A stretch of 38,173 nt of DNA, from contig NZ_AKJD01000068.1 in the NCBI RefSeq assembly GCF_000282515.1, positions 1-38,173 of the forward strand, written 5' to 3'. This DNA is from Pseudomonas sp. GM80. GTDB lineage: Bacteria; Pseudomonadota; Gammaproteobacteria; Pseudomonadales; Pseudomonadaceae. The notes under the pieces were generated by a model. That model was not told the origin of the DNA and ran no database searches. It saw only the letters and a list, made by a program, of their open reading frames with translations. A program made the position numbers and the translations under genes. Each line of letters starts with the position of its first letter. Position 1 is the first letter of the stretch. Shown piece after piece: positions 18,719 through 26,973 of the stretch.

Positions 18719-18851
18719 TGTGGCGAGGGGATTTATCCCCGTTCGGCTGCGAAGCAGTCGCAAGTCCATCCCGCGAGGTGTGTCAGAAAGAACCGGATTG
18801 CAGGGTTTGGGGCCGCTTCGCAGCCCAACGGGGATAAATCCCCTCGCCACA
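18719..18851. repeat. REP doublet (family B), 133 bp, inverted relative to the 14947 copy
   Basis: Same terminal arms and total length as the copies at 8852 and 14947; its reverse complement matches the 14947 copy through the interior. Unusually, it lies between two divergent 5' ends (thiD and ladS), a 477-bp gap. The remaining 18852-19094 contains a loose GCTCTAGC/GCTAGAGC inverted repeat (18901-18942) and a TATGCT at 18987 that could be the ladS -10. Confidence 0.9.
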
Positions 18852-19094
18852 ATTGATCACCTATCAAAGAGGTTGTTGTAGTGAGCTGACCAACCCAACA
18901 GCTCTAGCCCGCTGCTTTGCTCTGGAACGCCCGTGCTAGAGCCTTTGTAGGAAAAATTTCAATGGTGCTCAATGGCCATCAACGGCTATGCTAGTCTGGA
19001 TCCAAACCAATAACAGGTAATACCGGTTTTACGTCTACTCAAAGGGAATGGGGGGGCTTCCTGACACAACCGGACGAGCCACGCTGGGGCTTCA

Positions 19095-21449
19095 ATGCGC
19101 TATTTGCTGATGTTGCTGTTCTGCTTGCCCTTCATGGCGAGCGCCGTCGAATTCGACGAATTTACCCAGAGCCTCCCTCTGGGCCGGTCGCTGCAAGTGT
19201 TCGAAGACCCAAGCGGTCAGGCGAGCATTGCCGATGTCCGTGCGCAGGCCGCTGCCGGTAATTTCAAAGCCCACGATAAAGCCACGCTCAATGCCGGTTA
19301 CTCGCGCTCGGCGTTCTGGCTGAAGATCGACCTGCATTACCGCCCGAGCAATCCCGAGGCCCAGCGCACCTGGCTGCTGGAGTTGGCGTATCCACCGCTC
19401 GACCACCTCGACTTGTACCTGCCCGACGCCACTGGCAACTATCGCCTGGCCCGCCAGACCGGCGACGCCTTGCCGTTCGCCAGTCGCGAGATTCGCCAGA
19501 ACAATTACCTGTTCGATCTGGCCTTCGAGCCCGATCAGCAACAAACCGTTTACCTGCGACTGGCCAGCGAAGGCTCGATCCAGGCACCGGTCACCTTGTG
19601 GTCGAGCACTGCGTATCTCGAAGATCAGCCGGTGCGCCTGTATGTGCTGGGCATCATTTACGGCGTGTTGCTGGGGATGCTGGTCTACAACCTGTTCATC
19701 TATCTCAGCGTGCGCGACACCAGTTACCTCTATTACATCTTCTACATCGCCTCGTTCGGCCTGTATCAGCTGTCGGTGAACGGCGCGGCGGCCGAGTATT
19801 TCTGGCCGGACAACCCGTGGTGGACCAACGCCTCCACGCCATTCTTTATCGGTTGCGCTGGCCTTTTCGGCAGCCAGTTCGCGCGCAGCTTCCTGCAGAC
19901 CAAAACCCACAGTCGCGGGCTGGATCGCTTGCTGATCGGACTGATTGCGTTTGGTGCGCTGGTCATCGGCCTGTCGCTGATGACCAGTTACGCCCTGGCC
20001 TTGCGTCTGGCGACGACGCTGGCGCTGACCTTCACCGTGGTGATTTTCGCCGCCGGGATCATGGCCTGGTGGCGGGGGCTGCGCGTGGCGCGCTACTTCA
20101 TCATCGCCTGGTCGGCCTTCCTGCTGGGCGGCATCATCAATACGCTGATGGTGCTGGGCCTGCTGCCCAACGTATTCCTGACCATGTACGCCAGCCAGAT
20201 CGGTTCGGCCATCGAAGTGGCGCTGCTGTCGCTGGCGCTGGCCGACCGCATCAACGCGATGCGCGAGCAGCAGGCGCAGACGCTGTACGACGCCGGGCAG
20301 AAACTCGAAGTGCTCAACCAGCAACTGGCCCACAGCAACAAGCTCAAGGATGAATTCCTCGCGACCCTGACCCACGAGCTGCGCACGCCGATGAACGGCG
20401 TGATCGGTTCGCTGGAACTGATGCAGACGGTCGCGATGGACCCGGAGCTTGAGCAATACCAGCAGACTGCCGCCGGTTCCGCCCGCGACATGATGCGCAT
20501 GGTCAACGGCATCCTCACCCTCACCGAGTTGCAGGCCGGCAAACTCAAGGCCGCGCCGGGCAGTTTCAGCCTGCGTGGCGTGGTCGAATCGTTGCGTGTG
20601 CAATTCGACGGCAATGCCTCGAGCAAGTCGCTGGACTTCAAAGTCGACGTGTTGCCGACCTTGCCGGATCGCCTGCACGGCGACAGCGCTAAACTCGCGC
20701 AGTGCCTGGAATGCCTGCTGGATAACGCGATCAAGTTCACCCGCGTCGGCGGTCTAGCATTGCGCGTCACCGGCAAACCGTCGACCGGTAATCGTCTGGC
20801 GCTGTCGTTTGCGGTGATCGACACCGGCATCGGTTTCACCGATCTGGGCGAGGCGACGATGTACCAGCGCTTCTTCCAGCTCGACGGTTCGATGACTCGC
20901 GAATACGGCGGCCTCGGTGTGGGGCTGGCGATCTGCCGACAACTGGTGGAGTTGCTCGGCGGCAAGCTCACCCACCGTTCCGAGCCCGGCAGCGGCAGCC
21001 GCTTCCAGCTGGATGTCGAGTTTGAATTGCCGGTGGTTGAGCCAGCGCCAACGCTGGTGTCTGGCCGTGATTGCGTTCGCGCGCCGCAGGACTGCACGGT
21101 GTTGCTGGTGGACGACAACAGCGTCAACCAACTGGTCATGCGCGGCATGTTGCTCAAGCTCGGTTTCCGCGTGCGCACCGCCGACAATGGCGCGGCGGCG
21201 CTCGATTGCCTGCAACGTGAGACCGTCGATGCGGTGCTGATCGATTGCCAGATGCCGAGCCATGAAGGTGCATCACTGTGCTGCCAGATCCATGCGCTGC
21301 CGGGGTGTGCCAATTTGCCGGTGTTCATGTTGGCGTTGAACGCGGATCGAGAGCTTTGCGCAACCGGTACGGTGATCGATTACCTGAACAAACCGGTGAA
21401 ATTCGAAGAGCTGCAGGCCGCCCTTGAACGGCGTGTGTTGTGCTGCTGA
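19095..21449 (+). CDS. ladS: Hybrid sensor histidine kinase LadS (7TMR-DISM)
   Basis: 784 residues. Signal peptide (1-17), periplasmic 7TMR-DISMED2 sensor domain (about 25-165; calcium sensor in P. aeruginosa), seven-helix 7TMR-DISM domain (about 180-385), a short coiled coil, HisKA with phospho-His427 (LTHELRTPMNG), HATPase_c with N box (CLLDNAIKF), G1 (DTGIGF) and G2 (GGLGVGLAI), and a C-terminal receiver (about 666-780) with acidic pair LVDD, phospho-Asp717 (LIDCQMP) and Lys766. The usual receiver Thr/Ser is replaced by Ala747 in FMLALNA. In P. aeruginosa LadS relays phosphate to GacS, raising RsmY/Z and favouring biofilm. Position between thiD and aidB matches PA3974. The Shine-Dalgarno is weak. 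Confidence 0.95.
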   Translation: MRYLLMLLFCLPFMASAVEFDEFTQSLPLGRSLQVFEDPSGQASIADVRAQAAAGNFKAHDKATLNAGYSRSAFWLKIDLHYRPSNPEAQRTWLLELAYPPLDHLDLYLPDATGNYRLARQTGDALPFASREIRQNNYLFDLAFEPDQQQTVYLRLASEGSIQAPVTLWSSTAYLEDQPVRLYVLGIIYGVLLGMLVYNLFIYLSVRDTSYLYYIFYIASFGLYQLSVNGAAAEYFWPDNPWWTNASTPFFIGCAGLFGSQFARSFLQTKTHSRGLDRLLIGLIAFGALVIGLSLMTSYALALRLATTLALTFTVVIFAAGIMAWWRGLRVARYFIIAWSAFLLGGIINTLMVLGLLPNVFLTMYASQIGSAIEVALLSLALADRINAMREQQAQTLYDAGQKLEVLNQQLAHSNKLKDEFLATLTHELRTPMNGVIGSLELMQTVAMDPELEQYQQTAAGSARDMMRMVNGILTLTELQAGKLKAAPGSFSLRGVVESLRVQFDGNASSKSLDFKVDVLPTLPDRLHGDSAKLAQCLECLLDNAIKFTRVGGLALRVTGKPSTGNRLALSFAVIDTGIGFTDLGEATMYQRFFQLDGSMTREYGGLGVGLAICRQLVELLGGKLTHRSEPGSGSRFQLDVEFELPVVEPAPTLVSGRDCVRAPQDCTVLLVDDNSVNQLVMRGMLLKLGFRVRTADNGAAALDCLQRETVDAVLIDCQMPSHEGASLCCQIHALPGCANLPVFMLALNADRELCATGTVIDYLNKPVKFEELQAALERRVLCC

Positions 21450-21455
21450 CAGGGT

Positions 21456-21480
21456 AAAAGCGCCGCCAATTCGGCGTTTA
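21456..21480 (+). terminator. Weak terminator after ladS
   Basis: CGCCG (21461-21465) pairs with CGGCG (21472-21476), flanked by AAA and TTT that extend the stem after a bulged G, followed by TTTAT. It lies a few bases past the ladS stop. Confidence 0.45.
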
Positions 21481-21546
21481 TGACACTTTGATCAACCTTG
21501 GGGCGGTGCTTAACTGACCTTTCCGGTTGATTCAAGGAGCCCCGTC

Positions 21547-23196
21547 ATGAACCTGCATCAGTTCGCCGAAACCCACGAAGTGACCAACCAGCCGCCGTCG
21601 CTGGACGGCACCAACCTGTACCGCATCGACCTGCCGTTGCAGGAGTGGTCGCGCAGGTTTGGCGCCGGTTGGGCCGAGTCGCGGATCGATGCCTACGGCG
21701 CATTGGCCGGTGGGCCGTTGATGGAAGCCGGGTTCCTCGCCAATCAGAACAAACCCGTATTTGTCAGCCACGATCGTTACGGCCATCGCATCGATCTGGT
21801 GGAGTTTCATCCGGCTTATCACGAGCTCATGCGCACGGCGATCGAGCATGGTTTGACCTCGCTGCCATGGACCCATCCCCAGGACGGCGCGCATGTTGCC
21901 CGCGCCTCGATGAGCTATCTGCACAGCCAGGCTGAGGCGGGCAGCGGTTGCCCATTGACCATGACCTTCGCCAGCGTGCCGGCCCTGCGTTTGCAGCCGA
22001 ACCTGGTTGAGCAATGGCTGCCGAAAGTCCTCGCCACCGAATACGATCCGCGCAACGTCGGCATGGCGCACAAGCCTGGCGTGACCATTGGCATGGCGAT
22101 GACCGAAAAACAGGGCGGCACCGACGTGCGCGCCAACACCACCAAGGCTTATCCGGTCGGCGCCAGTGGCCCGGGCGAGGCGTATGAACTGGTCGGGCAC
22201 AAGTGGTTCTGCTCGGCACCGATGTGCGATGCATTCCTGACGCTGGCGCAGACCGACAAAGGTTTGAGCTGTTTCCTGCTGCCGCGCCATCGTCCGGACG
22301 ACACGCGCAATCAGTTCTATATTCAGCGCCTGAAAAACAAACTCGGTAACCAGTCCAACGCCTCCAGCGAAGTGGAATTTCGTGGCGCGCTGGCGTGGAT
22401 GGTCGGCGAAGAAGGGCGCGGTGTGCCGACCATTATCGAGATGGTCGCGATGACCCGTTTTGATTGCATGGTCGGTTCCAGTTCGCTGATGCGCCAGGCG
22501 CTGACCCAGGCCAGCCATCACTGCGCGCACCGCAAGGTCGGCGGCAAACTGCTCAGCGAGCAGCCACTGATGCAAAACGTGCTGGCCGATCTGGCGCTGG
22601 AAAGTGAAGCTGCACTGGCCCTGAGCTTGCGCATGGGCAAGGCGCTGGATCATCTGGATGATCGCCACGAAGCGCAATTCGCGCGACTGGTAACGGCGGT
22701 GGGCAAATATTGGATCTGTAAACGCGCGCCGGGGATGATCAACGAAGCGGCGGAATGCATGGGCGGCGCCGGGTATGTCGAAGAGAGCATCCTGCCGCGT
22801 CTGTATCGCGAGGCGCCGGTGAACTCGACGTGGGAAGGTTCGGGGAATGTGCAGTGTCTGGATGTGCTGCGGGCGTTGTCGAAAGAACCGGGCGTGCTGG
22901 ATGTGTTGTTCAGCGAACTCGGAGATGGCCACGGCGACAAGCGGCTGGCTGCGCATATTCAGCAGTTGCAGGCGCAGTTCAAGGACACCAGTGACATTCA
23001 GTTTCGGGCGCGGCAACTGACCGAAGACATCGCGCTTGGTTTGCAGGCCAAGCTCCTGTTGGAGGCCGGAAACTCAGCCGTCAGCGATGCCTTCATCGCC
23101 AGTCGCCTGAGCGCTGGCGGCCGCGTCTACGGCGCCTTGCCACGCGGCCTCGACATCGAAGCCCTTGTCGCCCGCTCAACCCCCCAAGCCCTCTGA
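21547..23196 (+). CDS. aidB: AidB-type acyl-CoA dehydrogenase
   Basis: 549 residues. Member of the acyl-CoA dehydrogenase superfamily in the AidB branch, which is FAD-bound and, in E. coli, induced by alkylation and binds DNA. Diagnostic blocks are NQPPSLDGTNLY at the N-terminus, MTEKQGGTDVRANTT (flavin site), KWFCSAPMCDAFLTLAQ and EAAECMGGAGYVEESILPRL. AAGGAG lies seven bases before the ATG. The enzymatic substrate is not known. Whether it responds to methylation damage here cannot be read from sequence; no Ada box was identified upstream. Confidence 0.93.
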   Translation: MNLHQFAETHEVTNQPPSLDGTNLYRIDLPLQEWSRRFGAGWAESRIDAYGALAGGPLMEAGFLANQNKPVFVSHDRYGHRIDLVEFHPAYHELMRTAIEHGLTSLPWTHPQDGAHVARASMSYLHSQAEAGSGCPLTMTFASVPALRLQPNLVEQWLPKVLATEYDPRNVGMAHKPGVTIGMAMTEKQGGTDVRANTTKAYPVGASGPGEAYELVGHKWFCSAPMCDAFLTLAQTDKGLSCFLLPRHRPDDTRNQFYIQRLKNKLGNQSNASSEVEFRGALAWMVGEEGRGVPTIIEMVAMTRFDCMVGSSSLMRQALTQASHHCAHRKVGGKLLSEQPLMQNVLADLALESEAALALSLRMGKALDHLDDRHEAQFARLVTAVGKYWICKRAPGMINEAAECMGGAGYVEESILPRLYREAPVNSTWEGSGNVQCLDVLRALSKEPGVLDVLFSELGDGHGDKRLAAHIQQLQAQFKDTSDIQFRARQLTEDIALGLQAKLLLEAGNSAVSDAFIASRLSAGGRVYGALPRGLDIEALVARSTPQAL

Positions 23197-23210
23197 CCCC
23201 ACACAAATAC

Positions 23211-23295
23211 CCTGTAGGAGCGGCCGAAGGCTGCGATCTTTTGATCTTATAAACAACAAGATCAAAAGATCGCAGCCTTCGGCAGCTCCTACAGG
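23211..23295. repeat. REP doublet (family A)
   Basis: Arms 23211-23248 and 23258-23295 of 38 bp with a single mismatch (GCGGCC against GCTGCC), 9-bp spacer. It sits between aidB and amn. Confidence 0.92.
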
Positions 23296-23402
23296 GATTG
23301 GGGTGGCGCTTATATTGTGCGGTTGCCAACATGCCACTGTTCCCGTGACGCCACGATGCAGGCAAGATGAAGCTCTGCAAGTCAGAACACAGGAAGCTGA
23401 TC

Positions 23403-24866
23403 GTGACCGAAGCGTTTATTGTTGTTCAAACCGCCGAACAAGCCGTGGATCGTCTCGCCGAGTTGCATGAGCGGGCCACCACTGCGCTGAACTCGGCGCT
23501 CAAGCGTTACCTGAAAGATCGCGTCGAGCCCGACGCCGCGCAGCGTGCTCTGTTTCGTTATCCCGAACTGCGTCTGACCTATCACTGCCAGGGCGAAGTC
23601 CCGCAGACCACCCGCGCTTACGCCAAGGTGCAACTGCCGGGCACTTACAGCGTCACCGTCACCCACCCGGCGGCGTTCCGCAAATACCTGCTTGAACAGC
23701 TGGTGCCGTTGATGCACGACTTCACCGTGACTGTGGAAGTCGGCGTCAGCCAGCAAAACATTCCATATCCGTACGTGGTCGAGCAGGGCGATGAACTCGC
23801 CGGTTCCGGCGTCACCGCTGCCGTGCTGGCGCGGGTGTTTCCGAGCACCGACCTGTCCGCCGCCACCGATGGCATCGCCGACGGTCTCTACGATTGGGAA
23901 AACACCGATCCGCTGCCGCTGGCCTTGTTCGATGCGGCGCGCGTGGATTTCTCCCTGCGTCGTCTGGTGCACTACACCGGCAGCGACTGGCGCCATGTGC
24001 AGCCGTGGATCCTGCTGACCAACTATCACCGCTACGTCGACCAGTTCATCGTCCATGGTCTGGAGCAGTTGCGCAGCGACCCGCGTTTCGTGCGCATGGT
24101 CTTGCCCGGCAACGTGATCATCGAAAAGAGCATGGATCACGGCGAAGCCTCGGCAATCGCGGCGGGTGTGGTCTGGCACCGTTACCAGATGCCGGCGTAT
24201 CACCTGATCGCCAACGATGGCCACGGCGTGACGCTGGTCAACATCGGCGTCGGCCCGTCTAACGCCAAGAACATCACCGACCACCTCGCCGTGCTGCGTC
24301 CGCACTGCTGGCTGATGATCGGTCACTGCGGTGGTTTGCGTCAGTCGCAGACCATTGGCGACTACGTGCTGGCCCACGCGTATATGCGTCGCGATGGCAT
24401 TCTTGATCGCGTGGTACCGCCGAACATTCCGATCCCGGCACTGGCCGAAGTGCAGATGGCGCTGCAACAGGCAGCGGCGAACGTCACCGGTGAGAAGGGC
24501 GACGATCTGAAAAAACGCCTGCGCACCGGCACTGTGCTGACTTACGACGACCGTAACTGGGAATTGCGATGGGCGCAGGAACGACCGTTGATCAACCTGT
24601 CTCGCGCCGTCGCGGTGGACATGGAAAGCGGCACGATTGCCGCGCAGGGTTACCGCTTGCGCGTACCGTACGGCACGTTGTTGTGTGTTTCGGACAAACC
24701 GCTGCATAGCGAAATCAAACTGCCGGGTTCGGCCAACGCGTTTTACGAGCGCGCGGTCAGCCAGCACTTGAAGATCGGCATTGAAGCGGTCGATCTGCTG
24801 CGCACTGAACTCAACTCGCTGCACTCGCGCAAACTGCGCAGCTTCGACGAACCGCCGTTCCGTTAA
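23403..24866 (+). CDS. amn: AMP nucleosidase
   Basis: Hydrolyses AMP to adenine and ribose-5-phosphate, tuning purine pools. 487 residues from the preferred GTG at 23403, close to the 484 of E. coli Amn, to which it aligns end to end: YPYVVEQGDEL, DARRVDFSL-type block, TNYHRYVDQF, LVNIGVGPSNAK, LMIGHCGGLR, DMESGTIAAQGY and SDKPLHSEIKLPG. The C-terminal half is the nucleoside-phosphorylase-like catalytic domain. GGAAG lies six bases before the GTG, while the in-frame ATG at 23367 has only a weak site and would add 12 residues. Monocistronic; a REP doublet ends 107 bp upstream. Confidence 0.96.
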   Translation: MTEAFIVVQTAEQAVDRLAELHERATTALNSALKRYLKDRVEPDAAQRALFRYPELRLTYHCQGEVPQTTRAYAKVQLPGTYSVTVTHPAAFRKYLLEQLVPLMHDFTVTVEVGVSQQNIPYPYVVEQGDELAGSGVTAAVLARVFPSTDLSAATDGIADGLYDWENTDPLPLALFDAARVDFSLRRLVHYTGSDWRHVQPWILLTNYHRYVDQFIVHGLEQLRSDPRFVRMVLPGNVIIEKSMDHGEASAIAAGVVWHRYQMPAYHLIANDGHGVTLVNIGVGPSNAKNITDHLAVLRPHCWLMIGHCGGLRQSQTIGDYVLAHAYMRRDGILDRVVPPNIPIPALAEVQMALQQAAANVTGEKGDDLKKRLRTGTVLTYDDRNWELRWAQERPLINLSRAVAVDMESGTIAAQGYRLRVPYGTLLCVSDKPLHSEIKLPGSANAFYERAVSQHLKIGIEAVDLLRTELNSLHSRKLRSFDEPPFR

Positions 24867-24924
24867 CGGTTAGTCGTGGTCATTTGGCGGTCGGGGCACT
24901 AGCATTGTCAGCCCTGATCGCTAA

Positions 24925-25575
24925 ATGTTTGCTCTCCCTATGTCTCGTCCCCCGCGTCCACCTTCCCGCCGCCCTGGCGCGAAGCCTCAGTCGTCTTCGC
25001 CGCGCCGTGTTGCCAAGGCGCCACCGGCCGAGCCGAAACTGATCCTGTTCAACAAACCGTTCGATGTGCTGACGCAATTCAGCGACGGCGAAGGGCGGGC
25101 GACGCTCAAGGATTTCATCGATGTGCCCGGCATCTACCCGGCCGGACGCCTTGATCGTGACAGCGAAGGCTTGTTGCTGCTGACCAATGACGGCCAGTTG
25201 CAGGCGCGCATCGCCGATCCGAAACACAAATTGGCGAAGACCTATTGGGTGCAGGTCGAAGGCGTACCGACGGCCGAGCAGTTGCAGCGTCTGCGTGATG
25301 GCGTCGAGTTGAATGACGGCATGACCTTGCCCGCCGAAGCGCGGCAACTGGATGAACCTGAGCTGTGGCCGCGCAACCCGCCGGTGCGCTTTCGCGCGAC
25401 CATACCGACGTCGTGGCTGGAACTGGTGATTCGCGAAGGGCGCAACCGTCAGGTACGGCGCATGACCGCAGCGGTCGGGTTGCCGACGTTGCGCCTGGTG
25501 CGGGTGAAGATTGGCGACTGGTCGATCGAAGGGCTCGATCAGGGCCAGTGGAAAGAAGTGCCGGCGCGCTTATAA
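24925..25575 (+). CDS. rluE: 23S rRNA pseudouridine synthase, RluE type
   Basis: 216 residues. RsuA/RluE family enzyme; RluE makes pseudouridine 2457 in 23S rRNA. The catalytic Asp is Asp77 in [26 protein letters not shown] and [22 protein letters not shown] are family blocks, and the QF after NKPFDVL fits RluE. There is no N-terminal S4 domain; instead a basic Pro/Arg/Ser-rich tail of about 35 residues. Start uncertain: ATG at 24925 or 24940, neither with a good Shine-Dalgarno. Its stop overlaps the stop of the convergent DUF2788 gene. Confidence 0.9.
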   Translation: MFALPMSRPPRPPSRRPGAKPQSSSPRRVAKAPPAEPKLILFNKPFDVLTQFSDGEGRATLKDFIDVPGIYPAGRLDRDSEGLLLLTNDGQLQARIADPKHKLAKTYWVQVEGVPTAEQLQRLRDGVELNDGMTLPAEARQLDEPELWPRNPPVRFRATIPTSWLELVIREGRNRQVRRMTAAVGLPTLRLVRVKIGDWSIEGLDQGQWKEVPARL

Positions 25576-25779
25576 AGCGCCAGATTCGATCAGGCCGATC
25601 ACCACACTTTTAATGATGAACGCGGCCACGCCCAGGCCCAGCACGAAAAACAGAATGAACGAGCCAAAGCGCCCGGCCTTGGACTTCTTCGCCAGATCCC
25701 AGACGATGAAACCCATGAAAATGATCAGGATGCTGACCAGTCCGGTCATCATCCACTCTTCTAATAAGGCTGGATCCAT
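25570..25779 (-). CDS. DUF2788 small membrane protein
   Basis: 69 residues, mostly two transmembrane helices (about 11-29 and 40-63) joined by a basic loop [13 protein letters not shown]. This is the DUF2788 pattern of pseudomonads; function unknown. A TATACT -10 lies about 41 nt upstream on the minus strand (25820-25825). Convergent with rluE, sharing the palindromic TTATAA at 25570-25575 as both stop codons. Confidence 0.85.
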   Translation of the reverse strand: MDPALLEEWMMTGLVSILIIFMGFIVWDLAKKSKAGRFGSFILFFVLGLGVAAFIIKSVVIGLIESGAL

Positions 25780-25819
25780 TGGGCATCTCCGGCGCGCACG
25801 CGGCTAAAAGGGCGCGGCG

Positions 25820-25825
25820 AGTATA
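25820..25825 (-). promoter_or_regulatory. Probable -10 element of the DUF2788 gene
   Basis: TATACT on the minus strand, 41 nt upstream of the start codon at 25779. No good -35 is evident. Confidence 0.35.
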
Positions 25826-25912
25826 CGCCAAGGGCGGATGGCGGGGCATTGACCTGTGTCGGTGTGCCGCGGTCATTCATCTGCAACCAATCCTGCCAGT
25901 GCTGCGCACTGG

Positions 25913-25937
25913 AACGGGGATAAATCCCCTCGCCACA
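25913..25937. repeat. Solitary REP half-unit (family B)
   Basis: Matches the right arm of the 133-bp family-B doublets (GGGGATAAATCCCC then CTCGCCACA) with no partner nearby, directly beside a family-A doublet. A remnant or unpaired REP. Confidence 0.8.
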
Positions 25938-25945
25938 AAAGCGCT

Positions 25946-26034
25946 CTGTAGGAGCTGCCGAAGGCTGCGATCTTTTGATCTGGCTTTGAAAGATCAAAAG
26001 ATCGCAGCCTCGTTTCACTCGTCAGCTCCTACAG
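25946..26034. repeat. REP doublet (family A) with an expanded right arm
   Basis: The left arm starts CTGTAGGAGCTGCCGAAGG; the right arm has CGTTTCACTCGTC where the paired arm has TTCGGC, so the stem carries an internal bulge. It lies between the DUF2788 promoter region and the stop of the Lrp-type gene. Confidence 0.88.
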
Positions 26035-26042
26035 GGAGGTGT

Positions 26043-26522
26043 TCAGTTGCGCAGGTGGGTGAGGGGCAGTTCGGTGCTGTTTAGGACTTGGTTCAGCACA
26101 AAACTTGAGCGCACGCTGGTCACGCCTTCGATGCGGGTGAGGTGCCCCAGCAACAACTTCTGATAGTGATCCATGTCCGGCACCACCACTTTCAACTGGT
26201 AATCGGCATCCACACCCGTGACCAGGCTGCACTCCAACACCTGCGGCAACGTGCGAATCGCCGCCTCGAAATTCTCGAAGCGCTCCGGCGTGTGCCGATC
26301 CATGCCGATCAGTACATACGCTGTCAGGCTCAGCCCGAGCATCTTGCGATCAAGCAACGCGACCTGGCGCGAAATATAGCCGTCGTCTTCCAGTTGCTTG
26401 ACCCGACGCGAACAAGGCGAGGGCGACAGACCGATGCGCTCGGCCAATTCCTGGTTGGAGATGCGGGCGTCGCGCTGCAATTCCGCCAAAATACTCAGGT
26501 CGTAACGGTCGAGTTTGCTCAT
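26043..26522 (-). CDS. Lrp/AsnC family transcriptional regulator
   Basis: 159 residues. The N-terminal winged HTH (about 1-60) includes LDRYDLSILAELQRDARISN and the recognition segment LSPSPCSRRVKQLEDDGYI; the C-terminal RAM ligand-binding domain runs from about 65 to 150 (VTGVDADYQLKVVVPDMD). Start at the ATG 26522 (MSKLDRYDL); a TTG one codon earlier is not needed. Probably a feast/famine-type regulator of an amino-acid gene, possibly autoregulatory, but the target is not evident. It diverges from a possible sRNA or leader at 26640-26837. Confidence 0.94.
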   Translation of the reverse strand: MSKLDRYDLSILAELQRDARISNQELAERIGLSPSPCSRRVKQLEDDGYISRQVALLDRKMLGLSLTAYVLIGMDRHTPERFENFEAAIRTLPQVLECSLVTGVDADYQLKVVVPDMDHYQKLLLGHLTRIEGVTSVRSSFVLNQVLNSTELPLTHLRN

Positions 26523-26639
26523 CAATCTGTCCTTGGTTGTAACTATTGCGGCGGATTATCTATCCAGGGTTAAAAATTGCGCAAGTGGTGTTTATTTCAG
26601 CAATCTTCGCAATCCTCTATCGCGGCCTCAGGCCTATTC

Positions 26640-26837
26640 TTATCACCAGAATCACTGCTCGGTAACACAGTCCACGCGGCCCGCCCTATCCGGCCTGCCG
26701 CGGCCGCCACCCCCACCGGGGTTGTGCCGGCCCCCGAGCTGCACACTGTCCAGAAGACGGCGTGAGGTGAGCCGACGTCAAAAGCGTCGAGCCAGGACGA
26801 AGTTCTCTAAAGGGAGGCCGACGGGTCTCCCTTTTTT
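26640..26837 (+). ncRNA. Candidate structured transcript (sRNA or attenuated leader)
   Basis: This 198-nt part of the 451-bp gap between the Lrp-type gene and the DUF6515-like gene has no convincing ORF but has consecutive hairpins: a GC-rich nested one near 26702-26732 (CCCC/GGGG inside GGC/GCC), CGACG/CGTCG at 26773-26777 and 26785-26789, and a strong Rho-independent terminator. The promoter and 5' end are not defined. It may be a free sRNA or a leader that terminates before the downstream gene at 26974. No known family was recognised. Confidence 0.35.
26809..26837 (+). terminator. Rho-independent terminator
   Basis: AAAGGGAG (26809-26816) pairs perfectly with CTCCCTTT (26827-26834), 10-nt loop, with six T residues at 26832-26837. 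No plus-strand gene ends just upstream, so something non-coding or very small is being terminated. Confidence 0.8.
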
Positions 26838-26973
26838 CTTGCCTGCGATTTCATGTGGCGGCGCTCAATAAATAAGTTGCGCGACTGATAACCTGTTGCA
26901 GAACCCGGTGTGTGTATTCCCGGTCTTAGCTACAAGTCCTCTTACATTTACAGGCCCCGCAGTGAAAAAAAGC

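Noticed and set aside
19092..20678. A 528-codon open frame antisense to ladS
   Set aside because: Gln/Arg/His-rich translation typical of antisense of GC-rich genes; ladS has complete domains on the other strand.
21532..23016. A 494-codon open frame antisense to aidB
   Set aside because: Antisense shadow; aidB is intact with a strong start site.
23382..24824. A 480-codon open frame antisense to amn
   Set aside because: Antisense shadow of a well-conserved enzyme gene.
26577..26765. A 62-codon ORF within the orphan-terminator region
   Set aside because: Low-complexity Ala/Pro translation, no Shine-Dalgarno, and not recognisable as a leader peptide with repeated regulatory codons.
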